A stretch of DNA of 64,000 nt, taken from assembly GCA_949357655.1 (NCBI GenBank), contig CASHTG010000020.1, positions 1-64,000 of the forward strand, read 5' to 3'. How positions within the stretch are numbered: position 1 is the first letter of the stretch; the number at the start of each line of letters is the position of its first letter. The notes below the pieces were generated by a model, which saw only the letters and a list, made by a program, of their open reading frames with translations, was not told the DNA's origin and ran no database searches. This DNA comes from Parascedosporium putredinis. Lineage: Eukaryota; Ascomycota; Sordariomycetes; Microascales; Microascaceae. Shown here in pieces: positions 24,191 through 36,259 of this stretch. The position numbers and the translations under genes were made by a program.

Positions 24191-24845
24191 GATTGCGGGT
24201 AATGGATTGTTTGATGTCCGAGCTGTCTAGGTCGGTGGATCCGACTCAAGTCACCAAGAGGTCCTGACTGATCCGATTAGTGCAGGTGCTGATGGCTATC
24301 GGTAGTGGTGTGGGTGAGCAGAGGCAGAGGTTCAGTCACGTATATCATCAACAAAAGAATGCACGCTTTGAGGAGGTGACTATTAATGGTTGATTCCGCT
24401 GGGCGGGGAGAAGGCTTGAGTCAAAAGTTGATCACAAGCGAGGATGGTTAGCGTCCATGGTTTCTGCCTCAGGCACGTACTCAATGCTGTTAATGGCTGC
24501 ACCTGCCTCGCCAGGGGCCCAGTAAACGGCAATGTTGACCCCATCCGATGCGCGTTGGTGAAACCCAATTTCGGGCCGGCTCATTGTACGAAATAGAGGC
24601 GGCACAAGTGATGGCAAAGAGAAGGTCCCAGAAGCGATATGTGGTGCTATTTTATTAGGACAGGCCGTGGGAGGCAGGAGCTATAGTGAGTGGCTAAATG
24701 CGTAACTACCCTCCAAAATCTTCCACAAATACAACCTCCACAAGCTCGTCGAGAAGTGTAAAGATTAGGTGCGAACTAGAGATACCAATGGAAGTTAATA
24801 ACGAACTTTTTTCGACCTCTGCATGGACAAGGGAGTATTAGCTTC
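24191..24845. other. Upstream region of the SR factor gene
   Basis: About 655 bp containing the SR-factor promoter and the 3' end of the Mdm1-like gene, which lies upstream on the same strand. No further gene was recognised. Confidence 0.4.
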
Positions 24846-27800
24846 TTACTTGAGTCGGGGGTTGTTTAGAGTGGCGAATATTCGCCGGCTGGCCGCCTGT
24901 GCATTGAGACGACCAACAACTCCGCCAGCTAGATCTGGAACAAGAGTGGCAAGCATGAGGCTAGCTTCTTTACGCGATTTCTTCTTTTCTGCATTTGTCC
25001 TTGGTGGGTTGTCCCGAACCAAGTCTCCACTGGGCCAAAGACGATCTTTCAGCGCTGCTATGTAACGTAGAATTGCGTCCTCCTGAATGAGGGCCTTGAC
25101 ACTTTCTCGTACTCGGCGTTCTATGGTTCCTCCAAGGAGTTGCTGGAGTACAACGACCACAGCACGCCCACGAAGCCAATTATTGCCGCGATTCAGTTCG
25201 AAAACCTCAAGAAATATATCACATATCGGCTTGATGAATGGCTCTAGCTCTTTATCCTCAAATGCGTTCAGTTCTGCCTCAGCCTCTGTCGGGACAGCAC
25301 CCCCAACACCAGGCTCACTTGGCACAGCGTGTAATTGGCTCGTGGCCGCAGCGATGAGGTTTTGACCCGCTAGTGACAGTTGGTCTAAGACAGGTATATT
25401 CCCTAAGATATCCTCGACGCCGTCGGCAACTGAGTCATATAGTCGAGTCATCATGTCCCGCTTACTATCGTTGTTGGCTAGCTCATGCCCTTGAGCAATA
25501 ACACTTTGCGAGAGAAATGTTCGAAGTTCTCTGCTCCTACAAACCTCGGGGAGGAGGAGCAGAGCTTGAAGATATTTTTCAAGGGCCAGCCGGCGTTTTC
25601 GAAGAAATTCGCTCTGGAATTTCATCACCATACGTCGTCGAGGGAAGTCTAGGCCACGCACAGAGGGATACATTGACCTTAACTTCTGGTGTAGTTCGTG
25701 AAATTCGCTGTATCTTCGCGTTATGTTCCACGCTGCGGCTGGCATTTGTTCTCCAGCATTGCGTTGCACTTCAATGACGTATAAGGCGTACTCTCTGCCG
25801 TCATCTTCCTTGCCTACACGAATTGATTTGATCTTTACAGTAGATCTCCCGTACAAACTGTTGTCGCTTTCTTGTATCACGTACTGTTGTCTTTGCAACT
25901 CTTTACGCCGTAGCTCACGCTGCAGGCTGGCTTTTGACTTGCGTAAGATCCTCAACTCGGCTGTGTTGTTGGTCAATTCGGCCTTTTTCGTCAGTGAGTC
26001 TACCACAGCCTCTTGAGTGGTGAGCTTGTCGATATCATTCGTAAGTGACGTTATTGCCTCGGCGAGACCTAGGTCACCAGGTGCGGCTTCATGGACGCCT
26101 TCCCCATCGCTCTTCTCGTCAACGTCGCTTGCTTCCTCGGAGTGATCAGGTAGGTACGAGTCTTCTTCTGCAAAGAGGTCGTCGTCCACAAAAACCCCAA
26201 TACGTGAATTCGAGGTTACCAAGCCGAGTGACTGAAGGCTTGGTTTCTCAGACTCTTTAGCTAGTTGGGACGGCCTCCCAAAGATAGGGAAGTCCTTTAA
26301 AGATTCAGCCGTAGGTGAAATAGGGAAGGGATTCATGTCGTGGCTATCAAAGAGCGAAGCACGAAGGTCTTCTGCAGTCTGGGGCCTTTCATCTTCTAGG
26401 ATAGTGTTCAGCGCTTGTTCAACCGCCTGGACGATTTGCCTGTCTGGAACCGACCGGGCGGCCTGCCGAGAATCAAGGCTGTGCATTGAATCAGCCATTT
26501 CGTCAACTTCAACGTCCTCATCTGAGAAAAGTCCGTGTGGATTTCCATCCGGGAGTCTAGGTGCGCGTCAATGCTAAGTACCTCGTCCGAAGTCGAGGTC
26601 CTAAGGTCTGATGTCGAATTTACCGACAGGCCATCCATGGCCGGCGGCTTTCGGCCAGCCATGCTGGCGGGCTGGGCCTTGTGGATATCTATAAGTGGGC
26701 TTTGATGTGAGACGCGCGAAGAAGCTCTGGTAGTGGCATCCATGTTCGAAGTAGATAGAACTTGGTTGCTTGAAGCTTCTTGGGACGCAAGACATTTGTA
26801 GAACAAGTCCGATTTTTGAAGGATTGAAAATATTCTATCTTTAATTTATGCAGAACGGCGGACTGGGCGGCAAGAATGGCCTTTCGGGCTCTATAATACT
26901 GTAGTGGTGTTGCAGACCTCTCCGCCAACAAAAATTGACTAACATTGGTTTTTGTCGAATTCGAAATTTGAAGTTCTGGCCTCGACAGATAGGTATCGGC
27001 TATCTGCTGTAGATCATTGCGATCCGAGTCGCTCCATTTTGGTAACGCGGCCGGTATCATCTGTTCATCGTCTTGGCCATCGTCTTCTAAGGGATTGCGG
27101 AAGCCATCAACAACAAGCCAAAATTGTACGAGGGTCATCATGCCCTGCCGGTCCATAAATTCCATGAAATATGATAGACCCGAAGAGTCTCTCAGGAGAT
27201 TCACTAAGGTTGCATTTTCAAGCTTGGTGACAACTGGCGGTGGTGTAGAACGAGGCGGGACGGGGACAGAGGCCGACTGATGGCCTGCAACTGCCAAGTG
27301 GTAAACTCGTTGATCCAGCATTCTCTTGCCCATCTCCAATCGGCGGAGATACACTTGGTCCTCGCTATCTTCTAGAGAATCCTTCTTAAATTGGCTTGAG
27401 ACCTCACTTCGAAATCGCCTAGCGTCTGATAGATTGTTTGTCTTCCTAATAGCCCGAATAAACTTCTCGAATTTTCTTTCGCTATCGCCAGGGCATAGCC
27501 TGGGGAAGACGGTGGCCCTGGTCGAAGCTGGCAAAGGCGAGGCGTGCTGATCGAGAGCCGCTCTAAGTTTGCGGACCGTTGATCTGTCTTGAAGCATACT
27601 ACGCCCATAGTTTTCCATTACTTGATTCCATGTATCAGGTTCCGATAACCCTTGGATAATGGGCCACAAAACTGCACATGACACTATTTCCTTTACCAGG
27701 ATGGCCACAGCCCCGCTGGTAAGAAAGCGACTCGGCACCAATTTCGGCAGGACGGCCACAACGAGTGACCTTAGGTAGTCCTGTTGGATTAGCTTAGGAT

Positions 27801-28458
27801 CTGAGAATGTAAGGGACACGGCCGAGTGAAGTTTCCCATCGCGATATTTTGACGCGATGGCGAGGTCAAGCTCTTCGGATTCCGTCACCAAGCGGTTAAG
27901 CTTGCGACCTCGTACGGAGATTTCGGCTGCATTGAAATCCCTAAAATGCGCCGTGAAGATGGGGATGAGGCGAGCGGCTATCAGATCACCAAGGTCAATG
28001 GTTCGGAGCCGATTTTCTAAATTTAAAAGCAGTTCTCGAATCACGTTATCCACTTCGTTAACGAAGGACGGGTCTGTGCTGATCCGCGAATACCAGGAGG
28101 CAACAAAGTCTCGAATGACGAGCTGAAGAAGTTCGCCGAAAGAAGCTGATATGCGAGGAGAGTCTGGGTGTAGAGGGGGGCTATATTCCTGACTGGATCG
28201 AAGTCTCCTCAACTCGGAATTCCATGCCGACAAGCCTAGGGATCTCAGGCCAACTTCGCGTGGTGGATCGAAGTTTCTCGTGTTGGGAGATTTTCTCACC
28301 CTTAAAAGCGGGATCGCCACAAGTATGAGTGCGGTGCAAACTCCCAAATTGAACGAGTACCCAACCCAGCGGAGCGCGGGAAGCCAATGGACGGCATAGC
28401 CCCAGGCGAAAAAGGCGCACACACATGCAGATAGCAAGTGAATTCTTCGAGACCCCAT
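24846..28458 (-). CDS. MDM1: Mdm1/SNX13-type sorting nexin (TM-PXA-RGS-PX-nexin C)
   Basis: ER-anchored sorting nexin; yeast Mdm1 tethers ER to vacuole and lipid droplets. The N-terminus has two hydrophobic segments (LLSACVCAFFAWGYAVHWL, then a VCTALILVAIPLLRV stretch). A PXA domain follows (LLQLVIRDFVASWYSRIS, then FLTSGAVAILVKEIVSCAVL). The RGS-like domain holds YFMEFMDRQGMMTLVQFWL. The PX domain includes WNITRRYSEFHELHQKL with LDFPRRR. A C-terminal nexin domain contains FLEVFELNRGNNWLRGRAVV. The gene appears intronless. One base is missing in the A-run near 26813 (FQSFK to SDLFYKCLAS) and one near 26570 (LSIDA to PRLPDGNPHGLF). With both restored the ORF is 3615 nt, 1204 aa. The start ATG at 28458 follows a TTG codon in frame. 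TRM8 ends only 179 bp upstream. Confidence 0.93.
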
Positions 28459-28637
28459 AATCAATCGTGGCGAGCTGGCGCCTGCATATCACAGATTGCT
28501 CGCATGGATCAGTTCGTGGAAATTGACGGATTGCTGCTGCTCTGGTGAAGTTTCGTCTCATCAGTCCATTACATAAGTCAGAAATGCCAAGAAATTGATG
28601 AGTCAGCCAATGTTTGTCCAATTTCCAAAAGATTTGA

Positions 28638-29556
28638 TCACCAAAGAGGATCTTGCAGCCGCTGGAACAAGGCCACATATTTTGGTCCCTTATTCCTCTC
28701 AACCTTTTTACCTTCTTCCGTTTCGGACCTCATAAGCCGCACACATGCATCTTTTGCTTCCTCTTCTTCCCCTACTCTCTTGAACGAAGGATGGGTTTCA
28801 AAATGCTCAACCATCCAAAGGTGGAGATCTTCCACGTCTGTGATCGTGTAGATAATCCCCCTGGCCGGAGGATGTACGCGTATTCTGAGCTTAGAGTGGT
28901 TGATACAATCCTAGCCTTGTGCTTCCGAGCCTTGAAGTGGGGATCTGGAAAGCAGATAAAAATCTTCGATAGCTGCGCCTTTGCGAAGAAGTTTGGAAGA
29001 AATTTCATGGCGTTTGCCCTCAGACACGAAACGTTTTGAAAGGAGCCGGGAGCCATGCGAGTCGCCCTGGAGGATTCGATCAAGTCGTGCACATATTGAG
29101 AGACTTTAGAGCGTATTTCCATTCCTTTGCACACGGGCGTGAATGTTAGCTCGCATTCTGAGCGTCCAGTTATAAGGAGTAAGCCCACCAAGAATCATCG
29201 TGTCAGGCAAGGCCGGAGAAAGAGCCATCAAGAGCCCGCCAAACCCGCAGCCAATATCGAGCACCTCAACGCACCTCCCCGGCTTGTTACACTCTTTATT
29301 GTCGAGCCCAGCGCAGATGGGTGCGTCTCCAAGAAAAACTGGATAGTGTGTGGACCAGTCCATTGCCTGGGGGCACTTTGGGCTTCGCAACATGTTAGCA
29401 GTGGAAGGCCCGGGGGCAGGGGGAGAGATGTTGTAGACACGACATACTAGACTAGTTCATGATCGGAAAACGGATTCGCGTGCGCTCTTTGGCGGTAGTT
29501 CCTCTTTTGGGGCGAGATGGTAGTTCATCAGCAGATCTACTAACGTTCACAGGCAT
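28638..29556 (-). CDS. TRM8: tRNA (guanine-N7-)-methyltransferase catalytic subunit
   Basis: Makes m7G46 in tRNA using S-adenosylmethionine, with Trm82 as partner. Motifs: RQRAHANPFSDHEL, MDWSTHYPVF, the SAM-binding loop VLDIGCGFGGLLMALSPALP, FQNVSCLRANAMKFLPNFF, the catalytic FICFPDPHFKARKHKARIVS, SEYAYILRPGG and a C-terminal TEEGKKVERNKGPKYVALFQ. Exons: 29448-29556, 29189-29382 and 28638-29124, with introns of 65 and 64 nt. One base is missing at the T-run 29505-29508 (RPK to RNYRQRAH) and one in the C-run at 28857-28861 (RPGG to IIYTITDVEDL). Restoring both gives 792 nt, 263 aa. The start MPVNVSRSADEL is the nearest in-frame ATG. Confidence 0.95.
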
Positions 29557-30216
29557 GATGGATATATATGGCTCGAAAACCGAGTCTCCCATATGAAAAT
29601 GTTGATAGCAAGTGGGAAAAAGTAGAAGAAAAAGGAGGAAAGTCTCGTCTCTATTCCTTGACGCCCTTGCCTCTGGGAGGGTTTTTCTTCCTTTTCTTCT
29701 TGAAAAAATTATGAGAGATACATAAAATGGCTGGCTGGCAAGAAGAAGCACTGGCGCGACAAACTAATAAGCGACCTGACTGCTTAGGCTTTGTGCCCTT
29801 GCCAGTTGCCAGGCTCGTCCTTTGGCTTACCTAACTTCGGTGAGAGGCGACAGGGTGGTCTGAGGGATCGACTGCTCGCGATGTTAGGTAAACCGTCGGC
29901 CTCGGTATTGGCCGCCTCAACTGGATCCAACTTTGGAAACAGCCAGGGGCCTCGAAATACTAGTTTAGACCTTTGTTAGGAACCTCAACAACAACGTATG
30001 GGTGTCGCCGATCGCTTGCCAAATTGTTCCCGCCCGAGCTGAAACCTTCGCTCGCCATGTAAGCTCGCCTCAAGCCTGTAAACACGCCCGTACTACTCAC
30101 TCTATTAGCACAAAGGTACCTTCTTGGAAGACAAACGTTTTTTTCTTTAACAGCCTTCTTGGCCCTGTTTCAAGCTCGGTGCGTGAGCCTTTGTCACCAC
30201 CATCGGAGAGGTCTTG
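29557..30216. promoter_or_regulatory. Divergent upstream region, TRM8 / small membrane protein
   Basis: About 660 bp between outward-facing starts. Short ORFs only; nothing else recognised. Confidence 0.4.
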
Positions 30217-30622
30217 ATGGATCCCCAGCTTCCCACAACCCAGGCACTCCCCGATGATTCATCACTCTTCATCCAGTCGGTGTCGTGGATATCAGTAAGT
30301 GTGCCTGCTTGGAATCTTCTTTCATTTGTCGAGAGAAATTTCGGTTCGAGGCTGCTAACATCCACCTCCTGAGCTACTTATCGCGGGGTTGATCGTACTC
30401 CCCGTCGCCCTTCTCCTCGTCCTTGATGTTATTGTTTGGCTTTGGAGAACTTATTGGGCCCATGGATCACCGACCCAGGATCAGTCTGAATGCAGCAGCG
30501 CTCATAGTACGTCAATTAATGAGGGGCAGAGCGGCCATCACGTTCCTTCATTCGCTTCAGGAAAGCGGGCTCAAAGGAGAGGTAGTGAGCGAACTACAGC
30601 ACAAGACAGATTACAAGCGTAA
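30217..30622 (+). CDS. Small single-pass membrane protein, unknown function
   Basis: Predicted two-exon gene of 108 aa. Exon 1 (30217-30294) encodes MDPQLPTTQALPDDSSLFIQ and SVSWIS. A 79-nt intron follows, with consensus donor GTAAGT, a GCTAACA branch site and a CTGAG acceptor. Exon 2 (30374-30622) opens in the same phase straight into a hydrophobic segment LLIAGLIVLPVALLLVLDVI, then VWLWRTYW and a polar Ser/Arg-rich tail. The splice joining an acidic head to a clean transmembrane helix is the main support. I do not recognise a family with certainty and no function is proposed. Confidence 0.6.
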
Positions 30623-30726
30623 GCTTATCCTGCTAGTTTAGTTGATGAGGGTACGACTCGGTCTTTTTACTCTGTCAGGACTATATAATGGCGAAGGCCT
30701 AAAGTGGCCAGTAGATGATAATGTCT

Positions 30727-31874
30727 TTATGTGATAACCTTTAAGAGATCGCTAGTGACACCCATCGCAGTAACTTCACCACCGGCACCAGCACCTTGGA
30801 TTATCAGTGGGTTGCAGCCATACCTCTCTGTGTAAAAGCTGATAATGTTATCACTTCCCTTGAGCGAAGCTATCGGGTGCCCTCGTTCAAAGGTTTCCAG
30901 TCCCACCTTGACGGTGTTGGTGGAGATGTCAATGCTGCCAACAAATCGAACTACCTTCCCATCAGCATCGGCATCCTTCTTTGTCTGCTCCATTTGATGG
31001 TCGAATTCAGCGAGTTTATCAAGGAACTCTTGCCCCGATGCGCAGGATTCCAGCTCCCTAGGTATAAGACTCTGAACAGGGAATGATGTGGGTGAGGCAA
31101 CTGGCAAGCCTGCAAGTCGTGCTAAGATTGTGAGCTTCCGAGCCACGTCGAGTCCATTAAGGTCATCCCTTGGGTCAGGCTCCGTGTAGCCCAGCTCCTT
31201 TGCCTTTCGCACTTCTTCTGACCATTTCCCCTGATCCCTCTGTCGGGGCGAAGGAGTTGAAAAGAAAGGACATTGTGCCACTGAACACACCCTCGATCCT
31301 CTTAACCTTATCACCAGTGGCAACAAGGTCATTCAGAGTTGAAATAACGGGCAATCCAGCACCAACCGATGACTCATGAAGGACCTTGGCGCCGGATTTC
31401 TCAGCCGCGGTGACTATGTCTTGCCACAGCTCATACGACCCCGAGAAAGCCTTTTTATTGGGTGTGACGATGTTTATTCCGCGCCTCAAAAAGATGGATA
31501 ACTCTCAGCAACAGCTTCGGAGCTTGTGTTGTCCACTAATACAATGCGGCCTGGGGCCGCAGAAATGTATTCCAAGAGCTCCTTAGGGGACGGTGGCTTC
31601 TTCGGTGACTCAACGAGAGCCTCAATAGAATTTTCTATCGTAAGGTACGAGTAGTCTTCATTGTAGATAGCCTTTTTACTTGTGGACAGGTAGAAAACGC
31701 CGATGTTCAGAGTCGGGCGTTGAGTTGCAAGTGTCTGGATCTGGCGAAGAAAACATTTTCCAACCCCGCCAACGCCTAGGTAAATGAAAAAAAGGTCAAC
31801 GATGCAAAAGGGTATTGAGTGAATAGAAGGGCATACCGATTACGGCTATAGAAACACTTTGTGTCGAAGCCATT
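30727..31874 (-). CDS. HOM6: Homoserine dehydrogenase
   Basis: Reduces aspartate semialdehyde to homoserine with NAD(P)H in threonine and methionine synthesis. Motifs: the nucleotide-binding GVGGVGKCFLRQ, LVDNTSSEAVAESYPSFL, RRGINIVTPNKKAFSG, SSVGAGLPVISTLNDLV, RIEGVFSGTMSFLFNSF, LGYTEPDPRDDLNGLDVARK and the end ISFYTERYGCNPLIIQGAGA. Exons: 31837-31874 and 30727-31775, with an intron of 61 nt. Exon 1 carries an apparent extra base (an A4 where A3 gives MASTQSVSIAVIG). A T is missing from the run at 31488-31492 (SYPSF to LRRG), and a shift lies at the C-run 31228-31231 (before KWSEEV). Net correction gives 1089 nt, 362 aa, normal. The start faces CCDC174 across 339 bp. Confidence 0.95.
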
Positions 31875-32213
31875 GCGATTCAGGGATCTTCTCAAAAGGC
31901 CAGTCTGTGAATACGTCTGTCCGTTGATCAATGCCTCGCCCTTCAGGAAAAATGGTTCAAATCTTCAGATACCCCGCCCCCACCTCCTCAACACCACCGT
32001 GCAAAATGAACATTTTCACTATACATGGATGGATGTGGATTCATTAAACGTCACAGCCCAATATTAGTAATACTTAAGCATCATCCCGTCATCCAAGCAA
32101 CGCTGGGGATACAGTACGGTCGATGACTTTCTCCGCTCAAATCGCACCATCGCCTGCCGCGATACGCATCAAGCAGCAGCAATTTGCCATTTATCATACA
32201 ATATGCAATCGCA
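31875..32213. promoter_or_regulatory. Divergent promoter, HOM6 / CCDC174-like
   Basis: A 339-bp spacer between two outward-facing starts, so both promoters must lie here or overlap the neighbouring leader. No TATA-like element stands out clearly. Confidence 0.5.
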
Positions 32214-33177
32214 ATGTCTCTAGCGTCTAATAATCTTTATGGCCGTCCACCCAAAAACAGAGACGCGGCACAGAACAGCCATGCTCACTTGATTTCACAG
32301 CTCAGATGACAGCTTTAATGTCAAACGACCAACCCAGAGCAAAGGACACCAATGGACGCCGGCGTGCTGAACAATCAAGCTTTGCGAGCCGATCTGGAAC
32401 CTATCGTTCTCGTTATGGTTGTTCGAATACAGCCAAAACACAAACCTCCCCTTCCTCGGGAGGCGATGGTAGTGAATTGCAGCGGTCGCGAGAGAAGCTG
32501 GAAGAGAAGGCCCGCCTATATTCTGGCCTTAAGAGAGGCGTATTGGTGTCAAAGTCAAGTGAGACGACATCACTTGTAGACTTTGACAAGAAGTGGGCAG
32601 ACACAGCTCACAGAGCCGAGGAACCCCAAACCTCGGATTCAGATCCTTTTCAAAGTGGGGATGACGATGTTATAGAGTTCGAGGATGAATTTGGGAGAAC
32701 AAGACGTGGGACCCGGGCAGAGAAAGCGAAACTAAAAGCCTGGCATGAGAAGTCATTGTTCGAGGCGGAAGAGATTGAGAATGCTGCGGCACGGCCACAC
32801 ACCCCCAAACACTCATACACGGCGATACCATACAGACTATGGCGTTCAACCCCCAGGACTCGACAAAAATGAAAGAGTTGGCACGGAAACGGGACCGTAG
32901 TGCTACGCCACCGGATGAAGCTTTCTACGATGCAGATGGCGAGCTCCGTGATAAGGGTGTCGGCTTTTACAAGTTTAGTAAGGACAAGGAGTTGAGAAAC
33001 GCTCAGCTTCGGTCATTACAAGAGCAGCATCGCTCCACGAAGGCACAGCAAATCATAGATAAACAGCCGGAGAGTACCCGCCAGCAGCAGGTTGAGTTAC
33101 GGAAGCAGGTGATTGAAGAAAGGAAAGCTAAGAAGATGGCGGATTCATTTTTAGATACGCTTGCCAATGACATGTAG
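32214..33177 (+). CDS. CCDC174-like coiled-coil protein
   Basis: Resembles the eukaryotic CCDC174 family (DUF4078), nuclear proteins linked to RNA processing. The best start is at 32214, MSLASNNLYGRPPKNRDAAQ, followed by HLISQLR. Later landmarks are LEEKARLYSGLKRGVL, LVDFDKKWAD, FEDEFGRTRRGTRAEKAKL, MKELARKRDRSATPPDEAFY and DGELRDKGVGFYKFSKDKEL, then a basic C-terminal coiled coil. The frame shifts near 32305 (LR to DDSFNVKR), near 32345 (to NGRRRAEQSS) and near 32815 (to DTIQTMAFNPQD). No clear intron was found. The corrected length of about 320 aa fits the family in fungi. Confidence 0.82.
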
Positions 33178-33772
33178 CATTGACGTGTCGTGCTCACGCC
33201 TCGTCTGCAGGAACATTGAAGAATATTACATTCCGTGGATCAAATACACGGCCTCTTTTCTATCCTGGTGATATTCAGTTTGTCAGGTTTGTAAGGTTTG
33301 TAATCTAAACCTCTAAGCCTTCCAACATTAGACTATGTCTTTGAGCCGGAAATGGACTTGAAAGCTAGGAACACATGCCTCTGGCTTGACCCTGGACCAG
33401 GTGTACGTGTTAAGCGCCCATAGTGTATACAAAAACCACCAACTACATACAGCGCGGTAAGAGGACTCATGTTTCGGGACATATGCAATCATAATCGAAC
33501 ATACAAAGTGACTCGCGGACGCTGAATGCTAAAAACTCCAGTAACCTCCCTAAACGCCACGGTATATGCATAAGAATAGAGACGAAAGAATAAGAAAAAA
33601 TAGGATATGAGGGTAAGGCGACCCATACGTATCCTACACGGAGATTTTGTGGCCTCCCAAGGTGGTCGGTCGTGCATCAATCATTGGGTTGGGGACAGCG
33701 AGCGGTCGGGTGAAGGAATCACATCCAAAGCCCAAGATATGGACACCAACCAATCAGGCAGCATGGCTAGAT
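33178..33772. other. Convergent intergenic region, CCDC174-like / DUF7820
   Basis: About 595 bp between two facing 3' ends; no recognised gene. Confidence 0.4.
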
Positions 33773-36259
33773 TTACTCGAACATCCACACACATCCACAT
33801 TCATTATTTTCCTTTGGAGTGTCCCGGCTGGATATTCGACTATCATCAACGAACCAACGTCTGTCATTTGGAAAAGCGGGTGTCCAGGCGGCCTTCTCTG
33901 GGATGATGACGCGCACTGGGTTTCCCTCATCATCGAGGACCGGCCTCGAATCTTGGCCGCCATCAATAACTTCAACCTGCTCACAGGAAGCAAGAGTTTT
34001 GGAAGGCCCGGGGATCCGACGCTCGGAGATCTTGATAACTTTCGGGTAGGGCGGGAGTATTTTAGGCATGGGCCAGCGATCCTTATCAGTTCGTTCTTCG
34101 GTGAGGTCGGTCTTAGGAGATTCCAAGGGAAGTTCTTCTCCCGCCATGGCGGAGGGCTCGGATATATCAGACGGAACAGGGGAGGGTGTAGGAGTTGTTG
34201 GCCGAGCGAGGTTAGAAGAGCTACTTGGAAAGCCGGGTGGAAAGCCGGTCGGAAACCCCGTGGGAAAGCCGGTCGGAAACCCCGTGGGGAAGCCAGAGAA
34301 AGGGGGTAGGTGGTGGGGGAAGGGTGTAGCATGTAGCTGTTGTTCTGGGCAGGATATAGATAAAATTCAAGAACGGTCTCTGGCCAAGTGCAGATCCAGG
34401 GCCTGTCACCATCCTTAGCCCCTGGAAGTGGAAAGCCGCCACTAGGCCATTTCTTACTATCGGGTTCATCCTTCCACCCCGAGACATCAGGCTGTTCAGT
34501 CGAATTCGTTGTTGATTCGGAGGATACGCGCCGAAAAAGGCCACGCCTCTCTGCCGAGGCCGAGAACTTGTCCTCCGAAAGAACCACTGTCTTGTCGTAA
34601 GTCATGTTTAGCCACCAGGCTGGGCCCCAGCCAAGCTCACGAGTATCATTGACTAGGATCAAACGTTTATGATCTGGTATGATCGGTGGCCGTGTTCCCC
34701 ACGCATACTTCCCCAAGGGGTACTACTACTGTTTGAGGTGGTGAATTTCAATTCGTACGATGCTGTGGGAGGGGCGTCGACTATTCTTTGAACATCCATC
34801 CAGTAAATATTGAAGGGAGTATTGCATGTCCATGCCTGGGCTTGAGTAGGGTTAGTGAAACACGAACTCGGCGCAAGACTAGCTAAGAAAAAAGGAGCCA
34901 GGCTCCATTCGCCGATATCAAGCTCTGGTAGATCGGATGGAAGGGTTTCCAAAGGGACAACTCCAAGAGTAAAGTTGGAATCGGAGAAACGAGGCCTAAA
35001 TTCTCAGTATTAGTCTCGAGACTTGCAGATTAAAGTAGCGGGGAGAAAGCGAGAAAGGTGGTTCCTACGGCTGGGGGGCGGGCCTTTCCGGTGCTTGGAC
35101 AAGAATGTCCCGATGACTGCACCCAATATCACACCCATTAAAACGAGTGCGATGGCCAGCAACCCGATGGCCCAGTACGGCACGATCCCCACATTTTCTT
35201 CATAGCCCGCTTCTGCCAGGTCTTCATAGATTCCTTCTCGTTCTCCTCGGGAGGCGTCGAGTGTATTTCGCGCTGGCTCCCATCGGAGGTAAAGCTACGG
35301 GTGGAGAGCCGTGGCGAGTCTAAGTCAGACGAGGTTGAAGAGAATTCTGGGTCTCTAGTAGCCAAACCAAGGCCACCAGCGCCCTGGATAGGCGATACAA
35401 CGGGAGAAGGGGCATTTGTTGACGGCGGTGTTAAGTTAGAGGCTGGTAACGGCTCTATGGTTACAGAACTTGGGGTGTTGGCCCTTTGCTCTGCTTCTGC
35501 CGGTTTTGGCGCAAAAGTATTCACAGGATATCTAGAGTATGGAGGTAGCTCCTCAGCATGGGTAAGAGTCGCTACGGAAAAAGAGCTAGACCCATTGGTT
35601 GGAGTGTCGACTGTTTGTTGATATGCATTTGATGCGCTACTGGGGAATCCAACGGGTATGGTGGAAGACTGGCCATCGCCCGATCCTGAGGTGGCTTGGG
35701 GATACATCGTGTACGGGTACGTCGGGCCACCTTGCCCCAAATATGCTTGATCGGCACCAGCTAGCGATGCTGATGTGGTTGAAGTGCTGACAGGCCTCTG
35801 GTTGTACATCTGATAAGGGTGGGAAGGACCGGATGGTCCCTCGTAGGGAGCTTCGACGCGAATGGCAGGGTTCGAGGATGCTGTTCCTGATGGGGGTGAT
35901 CCGAGGGTCGAGTCGACATGAAGGTGAGGGGCGGAATCAATCGGCTGGGTTGACGCATCAGATACTCGTGGCTTCGCAATGCTTGAGGGCCGACTCGGGG
36001 CAGTTGTCGGTCGAGGTCTAACTGTTGAGTCAAAAACAGCAAAGCTGTGGCGATAATTTTGAGTCTCCCTTGGGGCAGATGAGATCGAGATTGTTTCGGA
36101 GTTCGGCAATGATACTATCGACAAACGTCCTGGAACATCTAAGGTATTTGGAATGGGGGCATCGCAGGTTTCCTCATCGCCAACGATAGATAGGCGCATA
36201 GAGGGGCCCATGGAGGCACGGGGATTGAGTTCGGCGTATTTTCCATTGGATTTGTCCAT
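33773..36259 (-). CDS. DUF7820-type membrane protein with disordered cytosolic domain
   Basis: Fungus-specific single-pass protein. The N-terminal 360 or so residues are Ser/Pro/Thr-rich and disordered (start MDKSNGKYAELNPRASMGPS). A basic stretch precedes one membrane helix, VPYWAIGLLAIALVLMGVIL. The outer part contains GEWSLAPFFLASLAPSSC, a Cys-bearing WTCNTPFNIYWMDVQRI, WICTWPETVLEFYLYP, a run of GFPTG repeats and the family end NNECGCVWMFE. One intron lies near 34995-35080 (acceptor TTTAG). Frame shifts occur at the T-run 35194-35197 (AMKK to NVGIVPYWAI), the C-run 34711-34714 (STPWG to KYAWGTRPP) and near 34150-34200. I know the family by its domain layout; function is unknown. Confidence 0.75.
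34222..34300 (-). repeat. Tandem repeat encoding GFPTG units
   Basis: An 18-19 bp motif around GGAAAGCCGGTCGGAAACC is repeated about four times with small changes. Read on the minus strand it encodes consecutive Gly-Phe-Pro-Thr/Pro units inside the outer domain of the DUF7820 protein. Such short repeats tend to vary in number between strains. Confidence 0.75.
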
